Shown piece by piece: positions 50,531 through 59,428 of a stretch of 64,000 nucleotides of DNA. Every line of letters starts with the position of its first letter. The first letter of the stretch is position 1. The notes beneath the pieces were generated by a model that worked only from the letters and a program-made list of their open reading frames with translations, made no database searches and had not been told where the DNA came from. Source of the DNA: Micromonospora coxensis. GTDB lineage: Bacteria; Actinomycetota; Actinomycetes; Mycobacteriales; Micromonosporaceae. A program made the translations under genes and the position numbers. The stretch is from the NCBI RefSeq assembly GCF_900090295.1, contig NZ_LT607753.1:3038001-3102000 (forward strand). The letters are read 5' to 3'.

Positions 50531-52921
50531 TCAGGAGACGTTGACCGCGGTGTCGTCGACGACGAAGGACGTCTGGAGCGAGGAGTCCTCGACGCCGGTG
50601 AACTTCAGCGTGACCGTCTGGCCGGCGTACGAGGCCAGCGAGAAGGACTTCTGCGCGTACCCGGTGGCCTTGTTCAGGTTCGAGTAGGTCGCCAGGGTGG
50701 CGAGCACCGTCCCGGAGGAGTTGAGCACCTGCACCCGCAGCGTGTCGTACGCGGTGCCGGTGGTGGTCTCCGCCGAGTCGATGTGCAGCCAGAAGCTGAA
50801 GTTGTACGACGTGCAGCCGGCCGGCAGGCTCACCGCCTGGGAGAGCGTGTCGGTGCGGCTGCTGCCGTAGCCGTTCATCCAGGCGTTACGGGTGCCGGTG
50901 CGGGCCGGCTGCCCGGTGAACGAGCCGATGACGCCCGAGGTGGCGGCCCACGGGGTCGTGCCGGACTCGAAGCCGGGGTTGCCCAGCTTCTGGCCCGCGC
51001 CGGTGCAGCCGCCGCCGGTGCCGTTCACGGTCAGCGTGTACGTCGCCGTCCGGGTCACCGTGCCGGCACCGGTGACGGTGACCGTGTAGGTGCCGGGCGG
51101 GGTGCTGGCCGTGGTGGCGATGGTGAGGGTGGACGAGCCGCCGGAGGTCACCGACGACGGGTTGAACGAGGCGGTCGCGCCGGTCGGCAGGCCGGACGCC
51201 GACAGCGCCACGGTCTGCGCGTTGCCGCTGGTGACGGCGGTGCCGACGGTGGTGCTGACCGAGTTGCCCGGGTTGACCGCGCCGGAGGTCGGCGAGAGCG
51301 ACACGGAGAAGTCGTTGCCGGTGGAGCACGGCGCGTCGGTGCCGGCGACGGCCACCGCGGTCCACGCCGCCTGGACGGCCTTGTACTCGGTGGAGCAGCT
51401 GCCGTACAGGTCGGTCGCCGCGCGCAGCGTGTAGGCCCGCGCGGTGTTCGACGGGGTGGTGTTGTTGACGTACGAGGTGTTCGACGTGAAGTAGACGTCC
51501 AGGGCGCGGAACCAGATCTTCTCGGCCTTGGCCCGACCGATGCCGGTGACCGCCGGGGCGGAACCGCAGATCGGCGAGGTGCCGTACGGGGTGGCCCCGG
51601 TGCCCTCGGCGAGGTTGAAGAAGAAGTGGTTGGCCGGGCCGGACGAGTAGTGCACGTCCTTGTTCTTGGTGCTGGTGGTCCAGCAGCGGTCGGACGAGCC
51701 GTCCAGCGCCGGGTCGTACATGTAGCGCAGCGGCGTGCCGTTGCCGTTGATGTTGATCTTCTCGCCGATCTGGTAGTCACCCGGGTCGGCGGTGGTGTTG
51801 GCGTAGAACTCGACCATCGAGCCGAAGATGTCGCTGGTGGCCTCGTTCAGGCCGCCGGACTCGCCGGAGTAGGTCAGACCGCCGGGCACCACGTTCTCGG
51901 TGACGCCGTGGGCCATCTCGTGGCCGGCCACGTCGAGCGAGACCAGCGGCCGCGAGTTGCCGGAGCCGTCGCCGTACGTCATCCGGGAGCCGTCCCAGAA
52001 GGCGTTGACGTAGTTGTTGCCGTAGTGCACCCGGCTGGGCACGCCCCGGCCGTCGCCGAAGATGCCGTTGCGGCCGTGCACGTTCTTGAAGTAGTCGTAC
52101 GTCTTCGCCGCGCCGAAGTGCGCGTCCACGGCGGCGGACTGCCGGTTGGAGGTGGTGCCGTTGCCCCAGCTGTTGTCCGCGTCGGTGAAGGTGGTGCAGG
52201 TCGACGTGCCGTTGTTCATGTCGCAGGTGGAGCCGTTGCCGCGCGCCGGGTCGACCATCGAGTACATGCTGCCGGAAAGCGTCGTGTCGATGGTGACCGT
52301 GCCGGAGTAGACGCTGCTGCCGGTGCCGGCGACCATCTCGATCTCGTCGTACGAGCCGATCACCTTGCCGGTGACCGCGTCGGTGATGACGTGGAACCGG
52401 GACGGGGTCTGGCCGTCGGTGTGCCAGCCGGTCAGCACCGTCTCGTAGGCGAGGCGGCCGGTGCCGGAGCTGGCGTCGACGAACAGCTCGGGGCTGCCGA
52501 CGGTCTCCAGCTTGCCCTCGAACTGCTTCTTGGCGGTCGCCTTGACCGAGGTCACCGTCACCTTGGGGGCGGTGGCGAGGGTGAGCGGGGCGGCCAGGCC
52601 GACCGACGCACCGGCGTAGGCGCCGTCGGGGGCGGTGTGGATGACGAAGTCACCGCCGTAGACGCGGAGACCCTTGTAGCTGCGGGTGTAGCGGGTGTGC
52701 GCCGCGCCGTTGCCGTCCACCTTCGTGCGGACCGCCTGGTACGACTCTCCGCTGGCGCCCTGGACGGCGCCGGGGTTGCTGCGGAGCAGGCTCTCTGCAC
52801 GAGCTGCGGGTGCGGTGTCCGGGGCCGGGGCGGTGGGGGCCGCCTGCGCTGCGGTGGCGACGCAGGTCAGCATGCCGCTGGTGAGCAGCAGTGTGCTGAC
52901 GGCGGCGAGGGGTCTTCTCAC
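50531..52921 (-). CDS. Secreted M4 (thermolysin-like) metalloprotease with C-terminal accessory domains
   Basis: A 796-residue secreted protease. Signal peptide (about 1-30), then FTP/PepSY-type propeptide (about 40-190, including SYKGLRVYGGDFVIHT and HVITDAVTGKVIGSYDE). The M4 catalytic domain carries HEMAHGVTENV (zinc ligands and Glu) and GGLNEATSDIFGSMVEF with the third ligand Glu. A putative Ig-like segment (about 540-625, NDFSVSLSPTSGAVNPG) and a galactose-binding-like C-terminal domain (about 640-796, GNPGFESGTTPWAATS) follow. GTG at 52921 is chosen with AGGAGGGCAC directly upstream. It probably digests extracellular protein. An emfourin-like lipoprotein is divergent from it. Confidence 0.95.
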   Translation of the reverse strand: MRRPLAAVSTLLLTSGMLTCVATAAQAAPTAPAPDTAPAARAESLLRSNPGAVQGASGESYQAVRTKVDGNGAAHTRYTRSYKGLRVYGGDFVIHTAPDGAYAGASVGLAAPLTLATAPKVTVTSVKATAKKQFEGKLETVGSPELFVDASSGTGRLAYETVLTGWHTDGQTPSRFHVITDAVTGKVIGSYDEIEMVAGTGSSVYSGTVTIDTTLSGSMYSMVDPARGNGSTCDMNNGTSTCTTFTDADNSWGNGTTSNRQSAAVDAHFGAAKTYDYFKNVHGRNGIFGDGRGVPSRVHYGNNYVNAFWDGSRMTYGDGSGNSRPLVSLDVAGHEMAHGVTENVVPGGLTYSGESGGLNEATSDIFGSMVEFYANTTADPGDYQIGEKININGNGTPLRYMYDPALDGSSDRCWTTSTKNKDVHYSSGPANHFFFNLAEGTGATPYGTSPICGSAPAVTGIGRAKAEKIWFRALDVYFTSNTSYVNNTTPSNTARAYTLRAATDLYGSCSTEYKAVQAAWTAVAVAGTDAPCSTGNDFSVSLSPTSGAVNPGNSVSTTVGTAVTSGNAQTVALSASGLPTGATASFNPSSVTSGGSSTLTIATTASTPPGTYTVTVTGAGTVTRTATYTLTVNGTGGGCTGAGQKLGNPGFESGTTPWAATSGVIGSFTGQPARTGTRNAWMNGYGSSRTDTLSQAVSLPAGCTSYNFSFWLHIDSAETTTGTAYDTLRVQVLNSSGTVLATLATYSNLNKATGYAQKSFSLASYAGQTVTLKFTGVEDSSLQTSFVVDDTAVNVS

Positions 52922-53090
52922 GTGCCCTCCTGACAAGGGAAAGTTGTGACGGGGGTAGTCACGCATGTAGATATAGCGATACATCCTTCAAAGCGGAAGA
53001 GGGAGAGCGCTTACCGACCTCGACACTGACCGAACGGTGGAGGGCAGCCTGGTGAGGGAACCGGGCGGCGACGGTGCACGTCCGAACGGC

Positions 53091-53651
53091 ATGAGATCAC
53101 CCGCCCTGGCCATTGTCAAGATCGTGACTGTGGCCGGCCTGCTGACCGGCTGTTCGGCGAGCGACACCGGCTCCCCCGCCCCGACCCCGACGGCGTCCAC
53201 CGGCGCGACGGGCAGCGCCACCCCGGGCGCCACCGCGCCCGGCACCCCCACCGCGGGCCCCGGCGTTCCTGGCAGCCCGATCCCGGGCGGGACGGCGACC
53301 GGTCCGACGGACTCCCGCGTCGTGGTGACCCGTACCGGCGGCATCGCCGGTCGCAGCGACACCGTCACCGTCGAGCCGGACGGCCGGTGGACGGCCACCG
53401 ACCGGGGCGGCGCAACCCGCAGCGGCCGACTCTCCCCCGCCGACCTCGACCGGCTGCGCGCGCTGACGCGTACCGCCACCACGGGCGCCACCGGGGGCAC
53501 CCCCGCCATCCGCTGCGCCGACGCCTTCAGCTACCGGCTCACCGTCCCCACCGGCAGCGTGGCGTGGAACGACTGCCCCACCGGGGCACAGCCGCCGCCC
53601 GCCGCCGCCGCGACGGCCCAACTGCTGTTCCGGGCCACGGCGACCGGCTGA
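53091..53651 (+). CDS. Emfourin-like lipoprotein (predicted M4 protease inhibitor)
   Basis: A 186-residue lipoprotein: signal peptide ending GLLTGC (mature Cys near 20), a long Thr/Ser/Pro/Gly spacer (to about 75), then a small domain. The domain opens VVVTRTGGIAGRSDTVTV, the conserved GGxAG element of the emfourin family, continues with LSPADLDRLRALTRTA and ends ADAFSYRLTVPTGSVAWND. Emfourins are protein inhibitors of M4 peptidases and are often encoded beside them. Here the gene is divergent from an M4 protease, 170 bases away. A lipid-anchored emfourin could protect the cell from its own protease. The family call is by pattern only. Confidence 0.65.
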   Translation: MRSPALAIVKIVTVAGLLTGCSASDTGSPAPTPTASTGATGSATPGATAPGTPTAGPGVPGSPIPGGTATGPTDSRVVVTRTGGIAGRSDTVTVEPDGRWTATDRGGATRSGRLSPADLDRLRALTRTATTGATGGTPAIRCADAFSYRLTVPTGSVAWNDCPTGAQPPPAAAATAQLLFRATATG

Positions 53652-53655
53652 GCGC

Positions 53656-54540
53656 TCACCCGCCGGCCACCCCGACGAGCAGGGCCTCACGCACCGCCTG
53701 CACCTCCCGCCGCCCGGCCGCCGCCGGCCGGGCGGCGAGGAAGAGCGTGTTCAGCGGGGGCACCGCCGGGGAGAGCAGCGGGCGCAGCGCGCCGGAGGCC
53801 AGCTCGCCCCGGCACAGGTACGTCGGCAGCACGCTCGCCCCCGCGCCGGCGAGCACGGCGGCGCGTACCGCCCGCAGGTCGGCGACGACCAGGTTCGGCG
53901 TACGGGTGAGCCGGGTGTCGAAGACGGTGCGCCACCAGCGGCGCAGGATCGGCGCCTCCTCCGCGTACGCGACCAGGGGCACGTCGCGCAGCGCCTGCGG
54001 AGTGACCGGGTCGGGCAGCCGGTCGGCCCAGGCCGGCGCGGCGACCAGCACGAACTCCTCGTCGTACAGCGGCTCGGCGGTCAACCCCCGCCGCCTCGGC
54101 CGGACGCTGCTCACCGCGAGGTCGAGCCGCCCGGCGGCCACGTCGTCCAGCAACTGGTCGGGCAGGCCGGCGGCGACCCGCAGCTCCAGGCCGGCGGCGA
54201 CCAGCCCGGCCACCGCCGGCAGCGCCAGCGCCGCGAGGAACTCGGCGGGACCGCCGAGGAAGACCGTCCGGGGGTACGGCGTGGCCGCGTCGTCGACGAG
54301 CACGGCGTCCAGCCGGTCCAGCGGCTCGGCGACCCGACGGGCCAGCTCGTCGCCGGCCGGGGTGGGCAGCACGCCCCTCGGCACCCGGTCGAACAGCGGC
54401 CGACCCACCGCCGTCTCCAGCGCCCGGAGCTGGGCGGTGACCGTCGGCTGGGCCAGCCCGAGCAGTTCCGCCGCCGCGGTGATCGATCCGGACCGGTGCA
54501 CGGCGAGGAAGCTGCGGAGCAGGTCGAGCGACACCTTCAC
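53656..54540 (-). CDS. LysR-family transcriptional regulator
   Basis: A 294-residue LysR protein. N-terminal wHTH: LRSFLAVHRSGSITAAAELL, then LAQPTVTAQLRALETAVGRPLFDRV. The effector domain (about 88 onwards) has VFLGGPAEFLAALALPA and VAAPAWADRLPDPVT. The GTG at 54540 starts it. It is divergent from a DJ-1/PfpI gene, the usual arrangement for a LysR and its target, with only 72 bases between the two start codons. Confidence 0.92.
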   Translation of the reverse strand: MKVSLDLLRSFLAVHRSGSITAAAELLGLAQPTVTAQLRALETAVGRPLFDRVPRGVLPTPAGDELARRVAEPLDRLDAVLVDDAATPYPRTVFLGGPAEFLAALALPAVAGLVAAGLELRVAAGLPDQLLDDVAAGRLDLAVSSVRPRRRGLTAEPLYDEEFVLVAAPAWADRLPDPVTPQALRDVPLVAYAEEAPILRRWWRTVFDTRLTRTPNLVVADLRAVRAAVLAGAGASVLPTYLCRGELASGALRPLLSPAVPPLNTLFLAARPAAAGRREVQAVREALLVGVAGG

Positions 54541-54612
54541 ATCGGCAAACCTATCGCCGCTGTGTCGTTCGCCTATTGGTCAGCTATGGATCCGCGAGCC
54601 AGCATGGAGCGC

Positions 54613-55275
54613 ATGACTCGTGCACTCATCGCCCTGACCAGCCATGACCAGCTCGGCGACACCGGCCGCAAGACCGGCTTCTACGTCGGCGAGGCCGCCG
54701 AGCCGTGGGAGGTCTTCCGGGCCGCCGGCTGGGACGTCGACCTGGTCTCGGTGGCCGGCGGCCAGCCGCCGCTGGACGGCCGGGACGAGAACGACCGGAC
54801 CCAGAACGACTTCCTGGCCACGGCCGGCGTCGCGCACACCGCGAAGGCCGCCGAGGTGGACCCGTCCCGGTACGACGTGATCGTCTTCGCGGGCGGCCAC
54901 GGCACCATGTGGGACTTCCCGAACGACCCGGACCTGGCACGCATCGCGGCCGACGTCTACGAGCGCGGCGGCGTCGTCTCGGCCGTCTGCCACGGCCCGT
55001 CGGCCCTGGTGAACCTGAAGCTCTCCGACGGCTCGCACCTGATCGCCGGCAAGCGGGTGGCCGGGTTCACCAACTCCGAGGAGGAGGCCGTCGGCCTCAC
55101 CGCCACGGTGCCGTTCCTCCTCGCCGACAAGCTCACCGAGGCCGGCGCCACCCACGTGCCCGCGCCGGACTTCACCGCGCACGTGGTGGTCGACGGCCGC
55201 CTGGTCACCGGCCAGAACCCCCAGTCCGCCCGCGCCCTGGCCGAAGCCGTCGTCCAGGCCGTCCACCCCGCCTGA
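54613..55275 (+). CDS. DJ-1/PfpI family protein (Hsp31-like)
   Basis: A 220-residue class I glutamine-amidotransferase-fold protein. It starts MTRALIALTSHDQLGDTGRK and has FYVGEAAEPWEVFRAAGWDVD with the conserved Glu, VIVFAGGHGTMWDFPND, and the nucleophile in VVSAVCHGPSALVNL. Hsp31/YhbO-like proteins act as chaperones, deglycases or glyoxalase III. GGAG lies before ATG 54613; the ATG at 54604 is a second choice. Likely controlled by the divergent LysR. Confidence 0.9.
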   Translation: MTRALIALTSHDQLGDTGRKTGFYVGEAAEPWEVFRAAGWDVDLVSVAGGQPPLDGRDENDRTQNDFLATAGVAHTAKAAEVDPSRYDVIVFAGGHGTMWDFPNDPDLARIAADVYERGGVVSAVCHGPSALVNLKLSDGSHLIAGKRVAGFTNSEEEAVGLTATVPFLLADKLTEAGATHVPAPDFTAHVVVDGRLVTGQNPQSARALAEAVVQAVHPA

Positions 55276-55323
55276 CCCACCCACCCCACCCCACCCCGCC
55301 ACCCCGCGCCGCGGGGCCGGGGC

Positions 55324-55385
55324 GCGCACTTTCAGAGAAAGAGTGGCTATTCCGCGCGGAATAGCCACTCTTTCTCTGTTTTTGC
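55324..55385. repeat. Long palindrome (repeat family B, copy 2)
   Basis: A perfect 46-bp palindrome centred between 55355 and 55356 (23-nt arms starting CAGAGAAAGAGTGGCTATTC), with partly matched outer arms starting GCGCACTTT. The arm is shared with copy 1 at 37790-37855. It follows the DJ-1 stop by 49 bases and is upstream of the ALDH promoter, so it may end DJ-1 transcription. Confidence 0.85.
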
Positions 55386-55447
55386 GGTACGGGCGGGAGG
55401 GGGAGGGGCGGGGGCAGGCGGGAGAGTGCAGGGGAGGCTCCGGGGCA

Positions 55448-55477
55448 TTGCAACGCGACGTTGCGTTGCGTTAGCGT
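55448..55477 (+). promoter_or_regulatory. Leaderless promoter and TetR operator for the ALDH operon
   Basis: TTGCAA (55448-55453), an 18-nt spacer and TAGCGT (55472-55477), six bases before the ATG at 55484, so the mRNA would start at or next to the start codon. A palindrome GCAACG-CGA-CGTTGC (55450-55464) overlaps the -35 box, a probable site for the TetR encoded by the second gene. Confidence 0.6.
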
Positions 55478-55483
55478 GGGGGC

Positions 55484-57097
55484 ATGAGCGTTTCCGCCGT
55501 TCCCGCCGTGACCGGGCCCGCTGCGACGGGCAATCCCGCTGTGGGTGGCGCGCCGCCCGGGCTGCCGGCCCGGGTCGACGAGCTGGTGTCCCAGGTACGC
55601 GGCAGCGGCGCCCCGTTCACCGCCCGGTCGCCGCTGACCGACGCCGTGACGGTGGTCGTACCGTCGAGTGGGCCGGCCGACGTGGCGGCCGCGTTCGCCG
55701 ACGCCGCCGAGGCGCAGCGGGCCTGGGCGGCCCTGCCGGTGGCCCGCCGCGCCGCCGTGCTGCTGCGGTGGCACGACCTCGTGCTCGACCGACAGGACGA
55801 AGGGCTGGACCTGGTCCAGCTCGAATCGGGCAAGGCCCGCCGACACGCCGTCGAGGAGGTCCTCGACGTGGCGATCAACGCGCGCCACTACGCCCGCACC
55901 GCCGCCCGGCTGCTGCGTCCCCGCCGCCGGGCCGGCGCGCTGCCGGTGCTCACCCGGACCCGTGAGCTGCGCTTCCCGCTCGGCGTGGTCGGGGTGATCT
56001 CCCCCTGGAACTACCCGCTCTCGCTGGCCGTGGCCGAGGTGCTGCCGGCCCTGATGGCGGGGAACGCGGTGGTGCACCGTCCCGATCCGGCCACCATGCT
56101 CACCGCCCTCTGGGTGCGGGACCTGGCCGTCCGCGCCGGGTTGCCGCCCGCGCTCTGGCAGGTCGTCGCCGGCGAGGGTGCCGACGTCGGACCGCTGGTC
56201 GTCGAACGCGCCGACATGGTCTGCTTCACCGGCTCCACCCGGGTCGGCCGCGAGGTCGCCGCCCAGGCCGCCCGTCGGCTCGTGCCCACCTCGCTGGAGC
56301 TGGGCGGGAAGAACCCGCTGGTGGTCCTCGACGACGCCGACCTGGACCGGGCGGTGGAGGTAGCGATCCGGGCCTGCTTCGCCAGCGCCGGACAGCTCTG
56401 CGTCTCGATCGAGCGGGTCTACGTCGCCGACCGGCTGCACGACGAGTTCCTGCGCCGGTTCGTGGCGCGCACCGCCGCGCTGCGGCTGGGCTTCGGCGGC
56501 GACTTCGACGCCGACCTGGGCTCGCTGGCCTCCGCGCGGCAGCTCGACACGGTCACCGCGCACGTCGCGGACGCCGTCGCGCACGGGGCCACCCTGCACA
56601 CCGGGGGCCGGCACCGCCCCGACATCGGCCCGTACGTCTTCGAACCGGCGGTGCTCACCGGCGTCACCCCCGCCATGCGGATGTACGCGGAGGAGACCTT
56701 CGGGCCGGTGGTGGCGGTGTACCGCTTCGGCACCGACGACGAGGCGGTGGCCCTGGCCAACGACACCGCGTACGGCCTGAACGCCAGCGTGGTCAGCGGC
56801 TCCGGGGCGCGCGGCGAGGCGGTCGCCGCCCGGATCGAGGCCGGCGGGGTGAACGTCAACGACGGCTACTCCGCCGTCTGGGGCAGCATCGACGCCCCGA
56901 TGGGCGGCTGGAAGGACTCCGGGCTGGGCGGCCGGCACGGCGCCGACGGGCTGCTCCGGTTCACCCGGGTCAAGACCGTCGCCCGGCAGCGCGGACTCGA
57001 CCTCGCTCCGGCGTACCACCGGCCGGGCGCGGAGAGCGCGGCCTGGACCCGGCGGATGAGCGCGGCGCTGCGCCTGCTGCGGCGCACCGGCCGATGA
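55484..57097 (+). CDS. Aldehyde dehydrogenase (succinate-semialdehyde dehydrogenase-like)
   Basis: A 537-residue ALDH. NAD(P) and substrate motifs: VVGVISPWNYPLSLAVAEVLPALMAGNAVV, FTGSTRVGREVAAQAA, the catalytic Glu in LELGGKNP and the catalytic Cys in SAGQLCVSIERVYV. EETFGPVVAV is in place. Residues match the actinomycete succinic-semialdehyde dehydrogenase (GabD2-like) group, so succinate semialdehyde is a reasonable but unproven substrate. It begins the operon with TetR and probably makes a leaderless mRNA. Confidence 0.9.
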   Translation: MSVSAVPAVTGPAATGNPAVGGAPPGLPARVDELVSQVRGSGAPFTARSPLTDAVTVVVPSSGPADVAAAFADAAEAQRAWAALPVARRAAVLLRWHDLVLDRQDEGLDLVQLESGKARRHAVEEVLDVAINARHYARTAARLLRPRRRAGALPVLTRTRELRFPLGVVGVISPWNYPLSLAVAEVLPALMAGNAVVHRPDPATMLTALWVRDLAVRAGLPPALWQVVAGEGADVGPLVVERADMVCFTGSTRVGREVAAQAARRLVPTSLELGGKNPLVVLDDADLDRAVEVAIRACFASAGQLCVSIERVYVADRLHDEFLRRFVARTAALRLGFGGDFDADLGSLASARQLDTVTAHVADAVAHGATLHTGGRHRPDIGPYVFEPAVLTGVTPAMRMYAEETFGPVVAVYRFGTDDEAVALANDTAYGLNASVVSGSGARGEAVAARIEAGGVNVNDGYSAVWGSIDAPMGGWKDSGLGGRHGADGLLRFTRVKTVARQRGLDLAPAYHRPGAESAAWTRRMSAALRLLRRTGR

Positions 57098-57690
57098 CCG
57101 CCACCGGCTCGCCCTCGGCGGACACCGGCGGGCGGGCGACCCGCGGGCCGCGCGGGGCGGCGGCCATCCACGCCGCCGTGCTCGACCTGCTGGCCACCTC
57201 CGGGTACGCCGGGTTGACCATCGAGGGGGTGGCCCGCCGCTCCGGCGTCAACAAGACCACCCTCTACCGCTGGTGGCCGTCGAAGCCGGCGCTGGTGGCG
57301 GCGACGTTCCGGTACGCCGTGGCCCGGGAGCTGCCGGTGCCGGACACCGGCTCGCTCCGCGGCGACCTGGTGGCCCTGGTCCGATCGAAGGCGGCGTTCC
57401 TCGGCGAGGGGCCGGGCCGGCTCGCCGCCGACGTCCTCGCGCACACCGGCGCCGACCCGGAGCTGGCCCGGCTCGCCGACGAGCTGCTCGGCCAGCACAG
57501 CACACACGTCGCCGAGATCACCGGCCGGGCCCGCACCCGGGGCGAGCTGGCCGGCGCGGTCGACGACCTCCTGCTGGCGGACCTGCTGCTCGGGCCGGTC
57601 TGGCTGCGGGCCGTGGTGACCCACCGTCCACTGTCGGTGGCCGACGCGGAGGCGCTGGTCGACACGCTGCTCGCCGGACTGGGCGGCTGA
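57094..57690 (+). CDS. TetR-family transcriptional regulator
   Basis: A 198-residue regulator with ATGA overlap to the ALDH gene. HTH: AAAIHAAVLDLLATSGYAGL and IEGVARRSGVNKTTLYRWWPSK. The C-terminal domain is of the TetR_C ligand type (LADELLGQHSTHVAEIT). Since it is coupled to the ALDH gene, it probably represses this operon through the GCAACGCGACGTTGC palindrome. Confidence 0.9.
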   Translation: MTATGSPSADTGGRATRGPRGAAAIHAAVLDLLATSGYAGLTIEGVARRSGVNKTTLYRWWPSKPALVAATFRYAVARELPVPDTGSLRGDLVALVRSKAAFLGEGPGRLAADVLAHTGADPELARLADELLGQHSTHVAEITGRARTRGELAGAVDDLLLADLLLGPVWLRAVVTHRPLSVADAEALVDTLLAGLGG

Positions 57691-57722
57691 GCGTCACCGT
57701 CGCCGGGTAACGTACCGCTGCG

Positions 57723-58340
57723 ATGCCGTCGACGAGCACCATGGCGAAGAGACGTCCCCGCGGCGGGAGGCGGTCCGCCGCCCTGCTCGGCGCGCTGGTG
57801 ACCACCGGCGTGACCGTGCTGGTCGCGGGCTGCGCCCCGCCGGGCGGGGAGCGTACGGCGACGCCCGCCCCCACGGCGCCGGCTCCCCGGAAGCTGGCCC
57901 TACCGGAGACGGTGCTCGGGCTGCCGCGCTCGGAGAGGCCGGAGCTGGTCCAGCTCTCCCGGTCGCCGCTGGACCGGTTGCGGGCCGAGGTCACCGACCC
58001 GACCAGCACCGTCGACGGGGCGTACGCGGGACGGGCCCGCAGCGCCGACGGGGTGGTGGTCAGCGGCGTCTCGGGCACCGTGACGGATCCGGCGGGGGCG
58101 CTGGCCCGGGTGCTGAGCCCGTACCCGGTCAAGACCTTCCGGACGGTGGAGTACGGCCGCTTCGGCGGCGAGGTCCGGTGCGGGCGGGGCCGTACCGAGG
58201 ACAAGGGCTACCTGACCGTCTGCGGCTGGGCCGACCCGCAGACCGCCGGGGTCGTCGCCTTCGTCTCGCCCCGCAAGCAGCTGGAACTCAACACCGAGTT
58301 CTACGCGATCCGCGACACGCTGGACGGCACCGTCGGCTGA
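57723..58340 (+). CDS. Predicted lipoprotein
   Basis: A 205-residue protein. The signal peptide ends LVAGC (Cys near residue 37), followed by a Pro/Thr/Ala-rich spacer. The mature part (about 60-205) has LGLPRSERPELVQLSRSP, YPVKTFRTVEYGRFGGEVRCG and TVCGWADPQTAGVVAFVSP, with two cysteines likely disulfide-bonded (CGRGR and CGWAD). No family recognised. It sits between the TetR gene and the convergent ASCH gene. Confidence 0.72.
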   Translation: MPSTSTMAKRRPRGGRRSAALLGALVTTGVTVLVAGCAPPGGERTATPAPTAPAPRKLALPETVLGLPRSERPELVQLSRSPLDRLRAEVTDPTSTVDGAYAGRARSADGVVVSGVSGTVTDPAGALARVLSPYPVKTFRTVEYGRFGGEVRCGRGRTEDKGYLTVCGWADPQTAGVVAFVSPRKQLELNTEFYAIRDTLDGTVG

Positions 58341-58352
58341 GCATCCCCGGCG

Positions 58353-58802
58353 TCAGAGACGCTCGACCACGCGGAAGCGTTCCAGCACCGCGGGGGTGTC
58401 GTCGTCCACGGTGAACTCCGGGTCGCCCAGCCAGCCCCGGTAGTCCGGGCCGTGCCAGAACTGCTCGTGCCCGGCCCGCCAGGCGGCCACCGAGGCGTAC
58501 CCCTCGCCCTCGTCGCGGGCGTGGTCGAGGTCGACGTCGCCGAGCCGGGCGACCCGCACCCCGGTCACCTCGATCACCGCGACCGGGCGGTCGGCGGAGT
58601 CGACCACCACCGCGCGGTCCCCGACCTCCGGCAGCGGCTCGCCGTCGAGTTCGTAGTCCTGGAGCAGGCCGGTGGTGGAGGTCTTCGCGCCGGAGAGCAC
58701 CGCCGCCACCAACAGGTCACGCAGCGGGCCGGGGAAGGCGAACTCGCACCGGGGCAGGTCGGGTGACGTCACCGGCCCGACGGTAGCCGGATCGGTCGCC
58801 AC
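58353..58802 (-). CDS. ASCH domain protein
   Basis: A 149-residue protein. The ASCH beta-barrel pattern: LRDLLVAAVLSGAKTSTTGLL, LPEVGDRAVVVDSADRPVAVIEV and VRVARLGDVDLDHARDEGEGY with WRAGHEQFWHG. ASCH proteins bind RNA or nucleotide-like ligands. Its GTG abuts the stop of the histidine phosphatase gene on the same strand, so the two are in one unit. Confidence 0.85.
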   Translation of the reverse strand: MATDPATVGPVTSPDLPRCEFAFPGPLRDLLVAAVLSGAKTSTTGLLQDYELDGEPLPEVGDRAVVVDSADRPVAVIEVTGVRVARLGDVDLDHARDEGEGYASVAAWRAGHEQFWHGPDYRGWLGDPEFTVDDDTPAVLERFRVVERL

Positions 58803-59417
58803 TCACATCCGGTAATCGGCGGGCAGGCCGGTCCCCCGCAGCTCCGGCGGCAGGTGGGCGACGTCGTTGAAGGCGATCAGGCTGGGCGGCCCGGCCGAGC
58901 TGTAGCGGATCACCGTCAACCCGGCGTGGTGGGCGTTGAGTCCGAGCCAGCGCCGCTCCGGCGCGCCCAGCGCGTGCCGGACCAGCCAGGCGATCAGGAA
59001 GGAGTGTGTGACCACCAGTTCGCGCACGTCGCCGTCGGCCGGGGCGGTGGCGAACCGGGCCACGGCCGCCGCCGTCACCCGGGGCCCGTCGACCCGCTCG
59101 GCCGCCGAGTAGCCGGCCAGCAGGTTCGCGTACGACGCGGGCAGGCCGGCCGGGTCGGTGTCGTGCGGCAGATGGTCGCCGGCCAGCTCGGAGGCGTACA
59201 CCGGGATGCCGGGCAGCGACCCGGCGACCAGCTCGGCGGTCTCCGTGGCCCGGCGCAGCGGGCCGTGGTGGACGGCGCGCAACGGCAGGTCGCGCAGCCG
59301 CTCGCCGAGCAGGCTCGCCTGCCGGCGGCCCCGCGCGGTGAGCCCCGCCTCCGGTGACTCGACCTCGGCGTGCTCCTGCTCGCCGTGCCGGGCCAGGTAG
59401 AGCAGGCGGACACCCAT
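58803..59417 (-). CDS. Histidine phosphatase family protein
   Basis: A 204-residue phosphoglycerate-mutase-like enzyme. The RHG motif is in YLARHGEQEH, a second active-site element in HHGPLRRATETAELV, and the second His in VVTHSFLIAWLV. ATG 59417 with GAGGTG upstream. It is preceded by a 17-bp hairpin. It likely dephosphorylates a small phosphoester; substrate unknown. Confidence 0.88.
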   Translation of the reverse strand: MGVRLLYLARHGEQEHAEVESPEAGLTARGRRQASLLGERLRDLPLRAVHHGPLRRATETAELVAGSLPGIPVYASELAGDHLPHDTDPAGLPASYANLLAGYSAAERVDGPRVTAAAVARFATAPADGDVRELVVTHSFLIAWLVRHALGAPERRWLGLNAHHAGLTVIRYSSAGPPSLIAFNDVAHLPPELRGTGLPADYRM

Positions 59418-59428
59418 CGTCACCTCAC

